Shown: piece by piece, positions 47,898-56,894 of the stretch
How the letters are laid out: every line of letters begins with the position of its first letter
How positions within the stretch are numbered: position 1 is the stretch's first letter
NCBI GenBank assembly: GCA_016744065.1
Contig: JADGFA010000012.1
Coordinates: 1 to 64,000 of the forward strand
Direction: 5' to 3'
Length of the DNA: 64,000 bases
Origin: Gammaproteobacteria bacterium
GTDB taxonomy: Bacteria; Pseudomonadota; Gammaproteobacteria; SZUA-229
Notes under the pieces: generated by a model
Database searches by the model: none
The model's input: the letters and a program-made list of their open reading frames with translations, nothing else
Told to the model about the DNA's origin: nothing
Program-made: the position numbers and the translations under genes

Positions 47898-48517
47898 TGC
47901 TTTCCTGTCATTTTCTTAAGGTCGTCAAGATAGGTTTTACATATTTTAATTTCATTCGAAATATCATCACTGCACCCCTCAAGATCATTTGCAATAGAAA
48001 ACAGATTAGCCTGATATTCATCTGCTCTTGAAGCCTCGGTTCTGGAGTTTGTCACGATTACTTTTGCCGCTCTAATACCCTGTGATATATCATCAAATAA
48101 AATAGTTAGCGATTTACAGTAATTAACCTGATCTTTCTTTAATTCATTTATTTTAAGATGCAGTTTATCAATTAACATTGAGATATCTTTGGCTTTAGAA
48201 TTGCTCTCCAGCTTTTCTATGACCCTGTTATAATTAGCCAGCGCTATATTTATTCTTTTTTCACTCACCGCTGTAATAGAAAATTGTAACGCAACGGCAT
48301 TTATTTTAGATGATATTGAGATAGTATCCCGTGCCATATCACTTATAAACTCAGTAATAGGCTTAAAGCCTGCGGTTTTATCACCGCCTCTAATTGAAAT
48401 ACATTTAGCATTACTCGAACTGATATACATTACTTTTGTAATTTCAAGCATTCGATAAAGCCTGCCTGCAAGTAATGCAGAAATAACAAAAGGGGGTTGT
48501 AACTTTATATTCGCCAT
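47894..48517 (-). CDS. soluble protein with degenerate chemoreceptor (MCP) signalling tip
   Basis: 207 aa, nearly all charged alpha helix with no membrane segment. Residues about 36-73 (NAKCISIRGGDKTAGFKPIT, then EFISDMARDT) keep the spacing of the MCP hairpin tip N-A-x-x-x-x-x-R-x-G-D-x-x-x-G-F-x-x-x-x-x-x-I-x-x-x-A-x-x-T. It would act as a small cytoplasmic receptor or adapter for the oxygen-sensor-like protein encoded just after it. The divergence of the tip means binding to CheA/CheW is uncertain, and no che genes are in the window. Confidence 0.7.
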   Translation of the reverse strand: MANIKLQPPFVISALLAGRLYRMLEITKVMYISSSNAKCISIRGGDKTAGFKPITEFISDMARDTISISSKINAVALQFSITAVSEKRINIALANYNRVIEKLESNSKAKDISMLIDKLHLKINELKKDQVNYCKSLTILFDDISQGIRAAKVIVTNSRTEASRADEYQANLFSIANDLEGCSDDISNEIKICKTYLDDLKKMTGKQ

Positions 48518-48721
48518 ATTATTAATATATAAAAACTCAGCATCTTACTGGTTTTAAAAAAGTTCATCGATAAGCATTGCTGCGCATCAAGCAGGCTTAA
48601 GGGTATTTCTCAATTATTAAAGGTATAACTGAATATAGTCCATTATTTAAAAAGCGCTGTAAAATTCAACACTAAAATCCAATACTTAAAATTCAGTACA
48701 GGTAGGCACTTAATCAGGTTT

Positions 48722-49525
48722 TTAGGATAAATTAAAAAATCTTCGGGCCAGCTCACTGGTCTGCTTTGCCACTTCTTCCGGCTCTTCACCCTTATACAGA
48801 GCAAGTGCAGCACACACATGGGGTAAAACCATGGGTTCATTACGCCTTTCTTGCAACTTATCTGATATTTCTCCAGGCAGGTCACGGGGCAAAAGATAAG
48901 GCGCATCTGTTTCCAGCATCAGTTGTGACAATGGAATTTGTTTTACCGCCTGCTGCAATGACTGGCCACGACGCTCATCGCATAACCAGCCGGTAACACC
49001 AATGGATAAATCCAGCTCAAGATAAGCCTTTGCCTCTTCCACCGTACCGGTAAAACAATGCACAACCCCCGCTTTTAACTGATCACGCCAGCGTGCAAGA
49101 ATTGCTAAAAAATCATCATGTGCGTCTCTTTGATGAAGAAACACCGGCAACTTAAGGTCTGCAGCCAATTCAAGCTGAGCCTCAAAGCAAAACCGCTGAT
49201 CTTCAGGTGTAGAAAAATTACGATTATAATCCAGACCACATTCACCCACGGCTCTGACACTGTCTATTTGCGCCATATTATGAATTTCCAGTGCTGTTTT
49301 ATTGGTCCATTCCTTTGCATGGTGTGGGTGAACACCTGCGGTTGAAAACAGAACACCTGGCCACTTTTCACATAACTCAATTGCGGCGTCACTGTGCTGT
49401 AAATTTGTACCGGTTACTCCCATTTGCGATACACCTGCTTCAGTTGCACGCTCAATAACCTGGGGTATATCTTTCTGAAAAGACTTACCCGTTAAATTGA
49501 CACCTATGTCTATTAAATTATTCAA
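48722..49525 (-). CDS. tatD: TatD-family metal-dependent DNase
   Basis: About 267 aa from TTG 49525, which lies one base after the ycaO stop and directly gives NNLIDIGVNLTGK, the E. coli TatD start. An ATG at 49567 would add 14 residues inside ycaO. Motifs: GVHPHHAKEW, GECGLDYNRNFS, HQRDAHDD, VHCFTGT, LETDAPYLLP. Metal-dependent 3'-5' exonuclease of the amidohydrolase superfamily. Same strand as ycaO. Confidence 0.93.
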   Translation of the reverse strand: MNNLIDIGVNLTGKSFQKDIPQVIERATEAGVSQMGVTGTNLQHSDAAIELCEKWPGVLFSTAGVHPHHAKEWTNKTALEIHNMAQIDSVRAVGECGLDYNRNFSTPEDQRFCFEAQLELAADLKLPVFLHQRDAHDDFLAILARWRDQLKAGVVHCFTGTVEEAKAYLELDLSIGVTGWLCDERRGQSLQQAVKQIPLSQLMLETDAPYLLPRDLPGEISDKLQERRNEPMVLPHVCAALALYKGEEPEEVAKQTSELARRFFNLS

Positions 49526-49526
49526 A

Positions 49527-51287
49527 TTACACCCAGTTATCACATTTAGCTTTATGCAGTTTTGCATAACCAGCCAGTAGTTTTTTATGTAGCGTAAAAC
49601 CGTCCAGGCTTAATCCCGGGCTATGTAATCCATAAAATACCTGCTCACCTTCCAGTAGCTTAATGCCTGTTTTGATTACTTCTTCTCCATACATTAAATT
49701 CAGGCTCTGAATATAATCATCATAATGACGCGTATTATCCAGTTTAATTTCAAGCAAAGCCTGTAATCCTCGATAAAAGCGAATACGCTCATCACTTAAC
49801 TGATCCATTTGTAAACACCAGTCATTCCACTCCATTGCCTGCTGATAATCTTCTATAGCCAGACATAACATGGCTTTTAACTCACCAATGCGTAAACCCG
49901 CCCAGACTGATCCTGGGTCAGGTGCTATACCGATAAACTCGGCAACTCGCTGGGCTTCGTTATAGCCGCCAGCCTCCAGCCGTTGCAAAATGTCACCTAA
50001 CTGATTTTTATCACGATTTTTTAGTGAGAGAATATCTTCACGGAATAACGCGCCTTCATTATTATTACTCCACTCCAGATCATCAACCGGGTAAATATCT
50101 GACATGCCCGGCACAATAATACGACAGGCATAAACATTGAGGTGACTGTAATCAGAAATATAAATATCGTATCCCATCTCATGAATAAGCTGGCTGCAAT
50201 ACGCAAACTCATCTTCGGTGCTGGAATTATGATTCCAGTCTGAAAATTCATAATCTGGTTTGTTTTTAAAGAAATCATATGAAATCAGACCACTGGAATC
50301 AATAAAGTGGCTTTCCAGGTTATGATGATCTGCACACTCATCCAGGTCAAATGAAGGCGCCTGAAACTCATCAAGCTGATCCAGACTCCTGCCCTGTAAT
50401 AATTCGGTTACTGTTCGTTCAAAAGCAACTTCAAAACAGGGGTGCGCCCCAAAAGAGGCAAACACCGCCCCATCTTTCGGGTTAATCAGGGTAACACTTA
50501 TAACAGGGTACTTCCCACCCAGTGAAGCATCTGCAACCCGTAGATGGTAACCATGGGATTCCAGCTCATCCATGGATTTTTTAATACCGGGAAAACGAGC
50601 GATTACATCCTGTGGTATTTCAGGTAAGCAAATACCCTCTGCGATAATTTTATTTTTTATATAACGCTCAAATACTTCTGACAGACTTTGCACTCGTGCT
50701 TCATTTTGTGTATTACCCGCCGACATGCCGTTACTAACATATATATTACCAATGATATTCACGGGAATATAAACCGTTTTATTATCGCGTAAGCGCTCAT
50801 AAGGCACAGCACAGATACCCCGTTCACCTGTACCCGAATTTGTGTCAAATATATTCTGTGATTTTAGTACTCGATCCGGATCATAATAATCCCACAGTTG
50901 ATCATCCATTAATCCCTTCTCGGTCAACCCATGGGGCACAGCATCACCTTCCACTGCAAACCACTTTTCATTCGGGTAATGAACAAATACCCCACTGGAA
51001 AATTCTTCACCCAGATAAAAATCGGCAAAAAAATAATTACAGCTTAATCGCTCAAAATACTCACCTAATGCGCTGGCCAGACAGGCTTTAGCTGTTGCCC
51101 CCTTGCCATTAGTAAACATCAAACCACAGTCTTTATCACGTATATGCACGGAATAAACATTCGGTACTGGATTTAACCAGGATGCTTCCTCTATATTAAA
51201 ATTCAAATCTTTCAGCTTCTGTTGCATCGTTTCAATAGAAACCTCCAGAGCCTGATCCTTACCAATAATAAAAGTTTGTTCAGTCAT
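49527..51287 (-). CDS. ycaO: YcaO (ribosomal-protein S12 beta-methylthiolation factor type)
   Basis: 586 aa from ATG 51287, the same length as E. coli YcaO; GAGGG lies eight bases upstream. The YcaO ATP-binding domain holds NGKGATAKACLASALGEYFER, QNEARVQSLSEVFERYIKN and FGAHPCFEVAFERTVTELLQG. The last 150 residues are the helical TPR-like extension of E. coli-type YcaO. That group helps RimO modify S12 and does not make peptide antibiotics. No TOMM precursor or dehydrogenase is adjacent. Confidence 0.95.
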   Translation of the reverse strand: MTEQTFIIGKDQALEVSIETMQQKLKDLNFNIEEASWLNPVPNVYSVHIRDKDCGLMFTNGKGATAKACLASALGEYFERLSCNYFFADFYLGEEFSSGVFVHYPNEKWFAVEGDAVPHGLTEKGLMDDQLWDYYDPDRVLKSQNIFDTNSGTGERGICAVPYERLRDNKTVYIPVNIIGNIYVSNGMSAGNTQNEARVQSLSEVFERYIKNKIIAEGICLPEIPQDVIARFPGIKKSMDELESHGYHLRVADASLGGKYPVISVTLINPKDGAVFASFGAHPCFEVAFERTVTELLQGRSLDQLDEFQAPSFDLDECADHHNLESHFIDSSGLISYDFFKNKPDYEFSDWNHNSSTEDEFAYCSQLIHEMGYDIYISDYSHLNVYACRIIVPGMSDIYPVDDLEWSNNNEGALFREDILSLKNRDKNQLGDILQRLEAGGYNEAQRVAEFIGIAPDPGSVWAGLRIGELKAMLCLAIEDYQQAMEWNDWCLQMDQLSDERIRFYRGLQALLEIKLDNTRHYDDYIQSLNLMYGEEVIKTGIKLLEGEQVFYGLHSPGLSLDGFTLHKKLLAGYAKLHKAKCDNWV

Positions 51288-51412
51288 ATCACACACCCTC
51301 TGGGCTCTATAGCGCTTATACATAGTCGTTTTTACTTTAAATCACCGTAATCATCCCAATAAGAAATAATACAGATTGACGCTGAAGAGCGAATCTTATT
51401 ACAATTTGCCTG

Positions 51413-52198
51413 ATGAAAACACCTACACCTGCGCTATTAACAATCAGCTATGCCCATCAGGCACAAAAGCCTTCTGCCGAAGCCTTTGCCAAAGAACATA
51501 AACTACCCTGCCAGGCACTGCATAAGACTCAGTCAGAACTTACTCTTAATTTTACAGAAATGCAGTTAGAACTTATTGACCGGCAGCAGAACATGAAGCT
51601 GTGTATTGATTTTATTGGTGGTAGCCTGGGACACCGAAAAAAATACGGTGGCGGTAAGGGACAAACCATAGCTAAAGCCATTGGCATTAAACAGGGCAAA
51701 GCGGTACCTGACATATTAGATGCAACCGCCGGACTGGGAAAAGACAGCTATGTATTTGCCTGCCTGGGCTGCCCGGTAACATTAATAGAGCGCTCCCCCG
51801 TTATCGCCGCACTGGTTCGGGACGGTATTGAGCGTGCCAGTTTGAATATTGAATTTAATCATATTATTGATAATGGCTTTGTTTTGCATAACTGTGATGC
51901 ACAGGACTATATTCAGGCTATAGATAATGACAAAAAGCCTGATGTCATTTATCTCGACCCGATGTATCCAGAGAAAAAAAAATCGGCATCCGTTAAAAAA
52001 AACATGCAAATTTTACAGAAATTACTTGGCCATGATTTGGATACAGAAGCACTATTAAACGCAGCCTTAGAAAAAGCCAGAAAACGCGTGGTCGTTAAAC
52101 GACCAAAAGGCGCTCCCGTATTACAGGCTGAATGCCTGCCAACGCTTAACTATGAAAGCAAAGGCACGCGTTATGACGTGTATATTATTCACCAATAG
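51413..52198 (+). CDS. rsmJ: 16S rRNA m2G1516 methyltransferase
   Basis: 261 aa. SAM fold with DATAGLGKDSYVFACLGCPV, then YLDPMYPEKKKSASVKKNMQ and VVKRPKGAP, the RsmJ set; CIDFIGGSLGHRKKYGGG is a family hallmark. It methylates guanine 1516 (E. coli numbering) in helix 45 of 16S rRNA. Divergent from ycaO. Confidence 0.95.
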   Translation: MKTPTPALLTISYAHQAQKPSAEAFAKEHKLPCQALHKTQSELTLNFTEMQLELIDRQQNMKLCIDFIGGSLGHRKKYGGGKGQTIAKAIGIKQGKAVPDILDATAGLGKDSYVFACLGCPVTLIERSPVIAALVRDGIERASLNIEFNHIIDNGFVLHNCDAQDYIQAIDNDKKPDVIYLDPMYPEKKKSASVKKNMQILQKLLGHDLDTEALLNAALEKARKRVVVKRPKGAPVLQAECLPTLNYESKGTRYDVYIIHQ

Positions 52199-52525
52199 AG
52201 ACACACCGTAATAATGACATTAGCCTACCGCTAAAACGCCTTACTCAACAGCATGGTGAATTTGGCGACTTGTTAAGGATTACTCATCCACTATTGCCAA
52301 AACACCAATATAATATTTATCTATATTTTATAATTAACCACGACTTTGTTGCATTCATAGCGTCCTTTTAATTATTTCTACGCATTGCAGACTTAGTGGC
52401 AAATATAATAATTCCTATTCCCAAAATAGTCATAAATGAAAATAAAATACCACCTCCTATTGATACTTGAAAATCATTTGCAACACTGTTTATGTTTATA
52501 ATAGGAGTAGATAGGAAAGAAAAAA
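52199..52525. other. 330-bp spacer
   Basis: No convincing gene. On the minus strand an open frame ends at 52368 with a possible membrane helix (ILGIGIIIFATKSAMRR) but lacks a good start and overlaps the plus-strand small gene antisense; not called. Confidence 0.4.
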
Positions 52526-52699
52526 ATGAAGCTTGCAAATAAGCGTTATGAAGAGCTGATAACAGAATTTGTTAATAAGGAAGATTCAAAGCCTGTCCTT
52601 TGTTTATTACTAGGAACATTGCTAATGCGTTTTTTTGATGGCAGTACCACTCACTTTGATGAGATTGAAAACTGGTTAGCCTCCCACTATAAAAATTGA
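52526..52699 (+). CDS. small protein, 57 aa
   Basis: ATG at 52526 with AGGA about ten bases upstream, and a Rho-independent terminator-like hairpin 50 bases after the stop, so it looks like a self-contained unit. The product is mainly helical (YEELITEFVNKEDSKPVL, then a hydrophobic CLLLGTLLMRFF, then THFDEIENWLASHYKN). One weak hydrophobic patch, no signal peptide. Family not recognised. Confidence 0.5.
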   Translation: MKLANKRYEELITEFVNKEDSKPVLCLLLGTLLMRFFDGSTTHFDEIENWLASHYKN

Positions 52700-52748
52700 A
52701 ACAACTATTGTAATAATTATTTATTTGTCTGTCTGTATAAATGCCAAG

Positions 52749-52787
52749 TTAATCGGCGTGTCTTTTTACGTCCGATTAAACTTTTTA
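52749..52787 (+). terminator. Rho-independent terminator-like hairpin
   Basis: TTAATCGG (52749-52756) pairs with CCGATTAA (52772-52779), the stem can extend with CGT/ACG, and the plus strand continues ACTTTTTATT. It would end the 57-aa gene's transcript and may also act on the convergent methyltransferase transcript. Confidence 0.6.
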
Positions 52788-52818
52788 TTATGTTCTTGAC
52801 TTGATGACTACACATAAA

Positions 52819-53508
52819 TTATTTCTTACGCACCAGCGTAAGCCCATCTGCTATAGGCAACATACTCAAATCCACCCTTTCATCATGCTTGATCTTTTCA
52901 TTGAGCAAACGCATTACTAAAATATCTGAATCAGATATCCTTGTTTTTAAGTCTTCATCCAGTAACTCCGGATCAACAACAGAGCCAAAAAGAAAAACGT
53001 TATCAATAGCAATGAGACCGCCAGAGCGCAGCAATTTCAACGATCTTTCATAGTATCCATCGTAATTAATCTTATCTGCATCTATGAAAGAAAAATCAAA
53101 CGTATTTTCTTGCCCATCACTTATTAGTCCATCAAGAGTATCTAATGCTGGACCAATTCGCAGATCAATCTTGTTTTCAACACCAGATTCTTTCCAGTAT
53201 TTTTTACCTATATTTGTCCATTCTGAATTGATATCACAAGTAATGGTGGTGCTATTATCAGGCATTGCTAATGCAACACTTAGTGTGCTATATCCTGTAT
53301 ACGTACCAATTTCTAAGGTTTTCTTTGCGCCAAGCATTTTTACTAGCAATGCCATAAACTGACCTTGCTCTGGAGGAATTTGCATAATAGCACTGGGATC
53401 TTTAGCTGTTACTTCGCGCAACCTCCTTAAAACATCCTGCTCACGTAATGATACCGAAAGCATATACTCATACAATCCTTTCGATATTTGGATATCACTT
53501 TTTTCCAC
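52819..53508 (-). CDS. class I SAM O-methyltransferase (caffeoyl-CoA OMT type)
   Basis: 229 aa from GTG 53508 with a strong GAGGAGG ribosome site. LEIGTYTGYSTLSVALAMP is the SAM motif I, and FSFIDADKINYDGYYERSL carries the metal-binding Asp of cation-dependent O-methyltransferases; GLIAIDNVFLFGSV matches motif III with the second metal-binding pair Asp-Asn. Physiological acceptor unknown. Confidence 0.92.
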   Translation of the reverse strand: MEKSDIQISKGLYEYMLSVSLREQDVLRRLREVTAKDPSAIMQIPPEQGQFMALLVKMLGAKKTLEIGTYTGYSTLSVALAMPDNSTTITCDINSEWTNIGKKYWKESGVENKIDLRIGPALDTLDGLISDGQENTFDFSFIDADKINYDGYYERSLKLLRSGGLIAIDNVFLFGSVVDPELLDEDLKTRISDSDILVMRLLNEKIKHDERVDLSMLPIADGLTLVRKK

Positions 53509-53576
53509 TTGTCCTCCTCAAAAATCAAAGTCCAAACATGTGCTGTTTTTGCACATGCGAACTTGACCGTTTATAG

Positions 53577-54116
53577 TCAGTAGTTAACCAAGTCATCTGC
53601 GCTTGCACATACTATTGTTAAGGATACTAATTCATTAGAGTACGTTAGAGCAAAACGTAACGACCTATTTCGATGTATTTCATTAAATTTCTCATCTGTA
53701 TTTAGTGAAATTATTTTCTCGTCTTTTGGTGCTTTTGTTGAAAGGTTTTTTCCGGTTTTTAACAAATGAAATATTTCGTCAATTGGTATGCTAAAAATAG
53801 GAACCCTTGATTCTGAAACATTTAAATAAAAATATGATTGATTCCAAGCCCACTCAATGCAGCCTATACTTTGATTATTAAGCACATCAAACCCGCCAAT
53901 AGATGGAGAAAACTCATTTGCTTGTTTATGATAAAAAGTGAATGGATCAGTAGGGAGAATAGTTATTTCATATTCTTTAGTTTCAGTGTTTTTCCAATCC
54001 TTATCAGGGATTGGATTGATTCTTGTTTGATTAGGTAACCACTGCTCTATAGCTGATAAATTTATTTTTAGTATAAAATATGAAAGTAAAGGTAGTTCCT
54101 TCTTTTTATTGAACAC
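53577..54116 (-). CDS. hypothetical protein, 179 aa
   Basis: GTG start at 54116 with AGGAG seven bases upstream. Mixed strand-rich soluble protein with many Asn, Ser and aromatic residues (SIGCIEWAWNQSYFYLNVSE) and no signal peptide, membrane segment or recognised motif. It lies alone between the methyltransferase gene and a 600-bp gene-free stretch, an accessory-looking spot. Confidence 0.65.
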   Translation of the reverse strand: MFNKKKELPLLSYFILKINLSAIEQWLPNQTRINPIPDKDWKNTETKEYEITILPTDPFTFYHKQANEFSPSIGGFDVLNNQSIGCIEWAWNQSYFYLNVSESRVPIFSIPIDEIFHLLKTGKNLSTKAPKDEKIISLNTDEKFNEIHRNRSLRFALTYSNELVSLTIVCASADDLVNY

Positions 54117-54734
54117 TCAATGGCTCCTGATTTTTTAGTATAACAGTTAAATATACAACGCCGCAAAACGCCTGATTTTAAGTAGATAGGCGGAAGTTCA
54201 GCTAACTAGAGATATACAATTCCATATAACGCCGTTACAATTTTTAGTTGCTTTAAGGGTTTTATAGTACTAAATCATGAGGGACTTGTCATGTCACTAA
54301 ATAGACCAATCCCATATCAAGCTTCCGTTAACTGTTTTTGGAATAATTACTGCTTATATTAAAAAAGAATACAGTCCCAAAGCATTCGTTACCCAACGAC
54401 CAAAAACATGCTCTGAATAATCAAACTGAACAGAGTATAGATAACTATCTAAATGCAAAAGGCAGAGTTAAAAGAGTGGTAGTTTCGTCAGACTACCGAT
54501 GCAATACAGTTTTATTTACTGAGTTCATTCAGCCTCAATGGCCAGGATCTTATGACGAATTTTAATGACGGGTATTTTGCCAGGGGGCTGGAATCAGATC
54601 ATCCTTCCCTAATGGCTGGTACAAAATGAATACCATAACTATTTAAAAATTTTAAAACAGCTTATAAGCGTTCAGATATAACAAAATCTGGGGTTTCATG
54701 ATAACTTATCCGGTGAAAGTTAGACGGTACAGGT
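54117..54734. other. 620-bp gene-free stretch, possible decayed coding sequence
   Basis: No ORF with a start is credible. On the plus strand two start-less open frames in succession (ending at the TAA of about 54420 and of about 54565, the second with KRVVVSSDYRCNTVLF) look like remnants of a frameshifted gene. A short hairpin GGTAGT...ACTACC lies near 54478-54497 without a T-run. Confidence 0.4.
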
Positions 54735-55010
54735 TTATGGAATACGCTTTAAACTAAGCAGTTTATTTTGATTATCAAAAATAATTTCAAAATGGCCATT
54801 AATACCATTATGCATTACAAATTGTTTTAAATTTACAGCCGGAAATTTTAATGAGCGGCCGTCTTCTGTTTGCACACGAACGAATTTTGCTGCACCTTTG
54901 TAATAAGCCTGATATTGCTCTGATGAAATATTCAATGAGAAGCGTATTTTTTGCAATCTAGGCCCACCTGATGTTTTACTGCTACCCCGAATAATAAAGC
55001 CAAGCTTCAC
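54735..55010 (-). CDS. DUF2835 family protein, 91 aa
   Basis: GTG start at 55010. RFSLNISSEQYQAYYKGAAK followed by V-TEDGRSLKFPAVNLKQFV and GINGHFEIIFDNQNKLLSLK is the DUF2835 pattern seen in gammaproteobacteria. Function unknown. It begins 24 bases after yajQ on the same strand and may be co-transcribed. Confidence 0.88.
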   Translation of the reverse strand: MKLGFIIRGSSKTSGGPRLQKIRFSLNISSEQYQAYYKGAAKFVRVQTEDGRSLKFPAVNLKQFVMHNGINGHFEIIFDNQNKLLSLKRIP

Positions 55011-55034
55011 CTTACTCAGGGTAACAGACCAACA

Positions 55035-55520
55035 TTAATCTCTAAAATTATTAAACTGTAAAGCCATTTCAAGCTTGTCTGATGCCTTTAACATCGCCAT
55101 GACCTGTTGCAAATCATCACGTTTTTTACCTGTTATACGTACCTGTTCACCCTGGATAGCAGCCTGAACCTTAACTTTCATTTCTTTAACCAGTTTAACA
55201 ATTTTTTTAGCATCCTCTTTATCTATGCCCTGCTTTACGCTGATATCCTGATATGCACGCCGGCCACGGGGTTCTGCTTTGCCTTTTTCAAGGCAACGAA
55301 TATCAATATCCCGTTTACCCAACTTTGCATAAATAATCGGCGATATCTGTTTTAGCTGAAACTCGTTTTCAGCCTCAACTTTTATCACCGCGTCTTTTAA
55401 TTCAATTTTTGCATCTGATCCCTTAAGGTCAAAACGGGTACTCACTTCACGAATAGCCTGATCAATTGCATTACTCAGTTCATGAGTATCAACTTCTGAT
55501 ACCACATCAAATGATGGCAT
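55035..55520 (-). CDS. yajQ: YajQ-family nucleotide-binding protein
   Basis: 161 aa from ATG 55520, chosen for the AGGAGAAG just upstream and the family start MPSFDVVSEVD. DLKGSDAKIELKDAVIKVEAENEFQ, then VRITGKKRDDLQQVMAML: two-domain ferredoxin-like fold. YajQ members bind nucleotides; one in Xanthomonas binds cyclic di-GMP. An upstream in-frame start would overlap the divergent DUF423 gene and is rejected. Confidence 0.94.
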   Translation of the reverse strand: MPSFDVVSEVDTHELSNAIDQAIREVSTRFDLKGSDAKIELKDAVIKVEAENEFQLKQISPIIYAKLGKRDIDIRCLEKGKAEPRGRRAYQDISVKQGIDKEDAKKIVKLVKEMKVKVQAAIQGEQVRITGKKRDDLQQVMAMLKASDKLEMALQFNNFRD

Positions 55521-55571
55521 TACACTTCTCCTGTTATACTTTGCACCTGATTTTATGGATTCCCGAGAACG

Positions 55572-55940
55572 ATGTATAGACAAATAATTATTGCGGGCAC
55601 AATTAATGCCTTTATAGCCGTGGCACTGGGGGCTTTTGCCGCACATGGCCTGAAACAGACGCTGGGGGTTTATGAATTAAGCATCTGGCAAACAGCGGTT
55701 GATTACCAGATGGCCCATGCATTAGGGTTACTGCTTATTGGGCTAATAGCCAAAAGCTTTAATCTCAATTTAAATAAACCTGGCTGGATTATGTTATCTG
55801 GTATTGTACTATTTTCAGGCAGTTTATACATTCTAAGCCTGAGCGGTATCAAAGCGCTGGGAATGGTGACCCCTTTTGGTGGTATGTGCTTTCTAATAGC
55901 CTGGGCCTGGCTGGCAATTTCTATCTTTAGACAGAAATAG
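55572..55940 (+). CDS. DUF423 membrane protein, 122 aa
   Basis: Four membrane helices with the DUF423 hallmarks GAFAAHGLKQTL and WQTAVDYQMAHALGLLLIG near the start, and GMVTPFGGMCFLIAWAWLA at the end. Conserved inner-membrane protein of unknown role. Divergent from yajQ with a 51-bp shared promoter region. Confidence 0.92.
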   Translation: MYRQIIIAGTINAFIAVALGAFAAHGLKQTLGVYELSIWQTAVDYQMAHALGLLLIGLIAKSFNLNLNKPGWIMLSGIVLFSGSLYILSLSGIKALGMVTPFGGMCFLIAWAWLAISIFRQK

Positions 55941-55964
55941 ACCTGGCACCACGGCATTAACCCT

Positions 55965-56004
55965 CTTACATATCAGGCAAAACTAAATAAGCCTGATATG
56001 TAAG
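55965..56004. terminator. long perfect inverted repeat between convergent genes
   Basis: A 14-base perfect stem (CTTACATATCAGGC, 55965-55978, with its complement at 55991-56004) and 12-base loop lie between the DUF423 stop and the trmJ stop. Probably a bidirectional terminator, although a T-run is missing on both sides. Confidence 0.55.
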
Positions 56005-56016
56005 TGGCAAATAAAA

Positions 56017-56763
56017 TCACTTCTCCGGCGTCTGGGTGCGCCGCCCCTGCGCATAAGACAGTATACCCCGCATAATCTGCACTTCTCTTTGTGTCGGTCT
56101 GGCCCTGCCATATAAACACCTTAGTTTACGCATAATATGTTCGGGATTACGCTTACCAAAGAAATTTAGATCGGTTAATGCATCAATAAAATGGTTATAC
56201 ATGCCTTCGAGCTGATCATTACTCGCCAGGGTATCTTTTTCATCTAGCGGCTCATCCTGAACTTTTAATACCTCATCTTTACGACTCGCCATTAATATTT
56301 CATAACTTAAAACCTGCACGGCCTGCCCCAGATTCAATGAACTGTAAGCCTCACCCGTAGTAATGTTCACCAGTGTCTGACACAGTTCCAGCTCATCATT
56401 AGACAGGCCGGAACGTTCTCTGCCAAAGACCAGTGCAACCTCATGCCGCTTACTTTCATTATGAATAAGTTCGCCACATTCACGGCCATCAACCTGGGGC
56501 CACTTAACCGCGCGTAAACGTGCGGTAGTACCACAAACAAAGCGACACCCTTTCAGGGCCTCGGCCAATGTATCAACCACCACCGCATTCTTAAGTACAT
56601 CTGTTGCTGATGAGGCCAGTTGAGAGGCTTCAAATGACGGAAAGTTTTTAGGCTCAACCAGATAAAGCTGGGTAATACCCATATTTTTCATGGCTCTGGC
56701 CGCCGAACCAATATTACCGGGATGATGCGTATTGACCAGAACGATTCGAATATTATCTAACAT
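56017..56763 (-). CDS. trmJ: tRNA (cytidine/uridine-2'-O-)-methyltransferase
   Basis: 248 aa SPOUT-fold enzyme: VLVNTHHPGNIGSAARAMKN, FGRERSGLSNDELELC, and LNLGQAVQVLSYE form the knotted SAM site. The C-terminal MRKLRCLYGRARPTQREVQI is a TrmJ extension. It 2'-O-methylates position 32 of several tRNAs. Divergent from suhB. Confidence 0.95.
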   Translation of the reverse strand: MLDNIRIVLVNTHHPGNIGSAARAMKNMGITQLYLVEPKNFPSFEASQLASSATDVLKNAVVVDTLAEALKGCRFVCGTTARLRAVKWPQVDGRECGELIHNESKRHEVALVFGRERSGLSNDELELCQTLVNITTGEAYSSLNLGQAVQVLSYEILMASRKDEVLKVQDEPLDEKDTLASNDQLEGMYNHFIDALTDLNFFGKRNPEHIMRKLRCLYGRARPTQREVQIMRGILSYAQGRRTQTPEK

Positions 56764-56829
56764 TAAATACTGTCACTAGAAAAAACCGACATGATACCGC
56801 CTTAATTATCACTTTGGGAGTTATTTTGA

Positions 56830-56859
56830 GCAGAAATCATCGTTAATTTCTGCTATCAT
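56830..56859 (+). promoter_or_regulatory. candidate suhB promoter with operator-like palindrome
   Basis: GCAGAAAT (56830-56837) and ATTTCTGC (56846-56853) form an inverted repeat directly followed by TATCAT (56854-56859), a plausible -10 hexamer about 35 bases before the suhB ATG. A TTGAGC upstream is spaced too far for a normal -35. An operator or 5'-UTR hairpin is possible. Confidence 0.35.
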
Positions 56860-56894
56860 CGCGCCCTCCAAATTGCTGTAAAGACCGTCAAACT

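Noticed and set aside
49527-51287. YcaO as part of a thiazole/oxazole-modified peptide cluster
   Set aside because: Length (586 aa) and C-terminal helical extension match the E. coli RimO-related type, and no precursor peptide, dehydrogenase or partner gene is adjacent.
52368-52537. Minus-strand small membrane ORF antisense to the 57-aa gene
   Set aside because: Only a TTG start without ribosome site; its overlap with a better-supported plus-strand gene favours the latter.
54117-54734. Possible transposon or prophage remnant
   Set aside because: No terminal repeats, no transposase or phage motif; only fragmentary open frames that could be any decayed gene.
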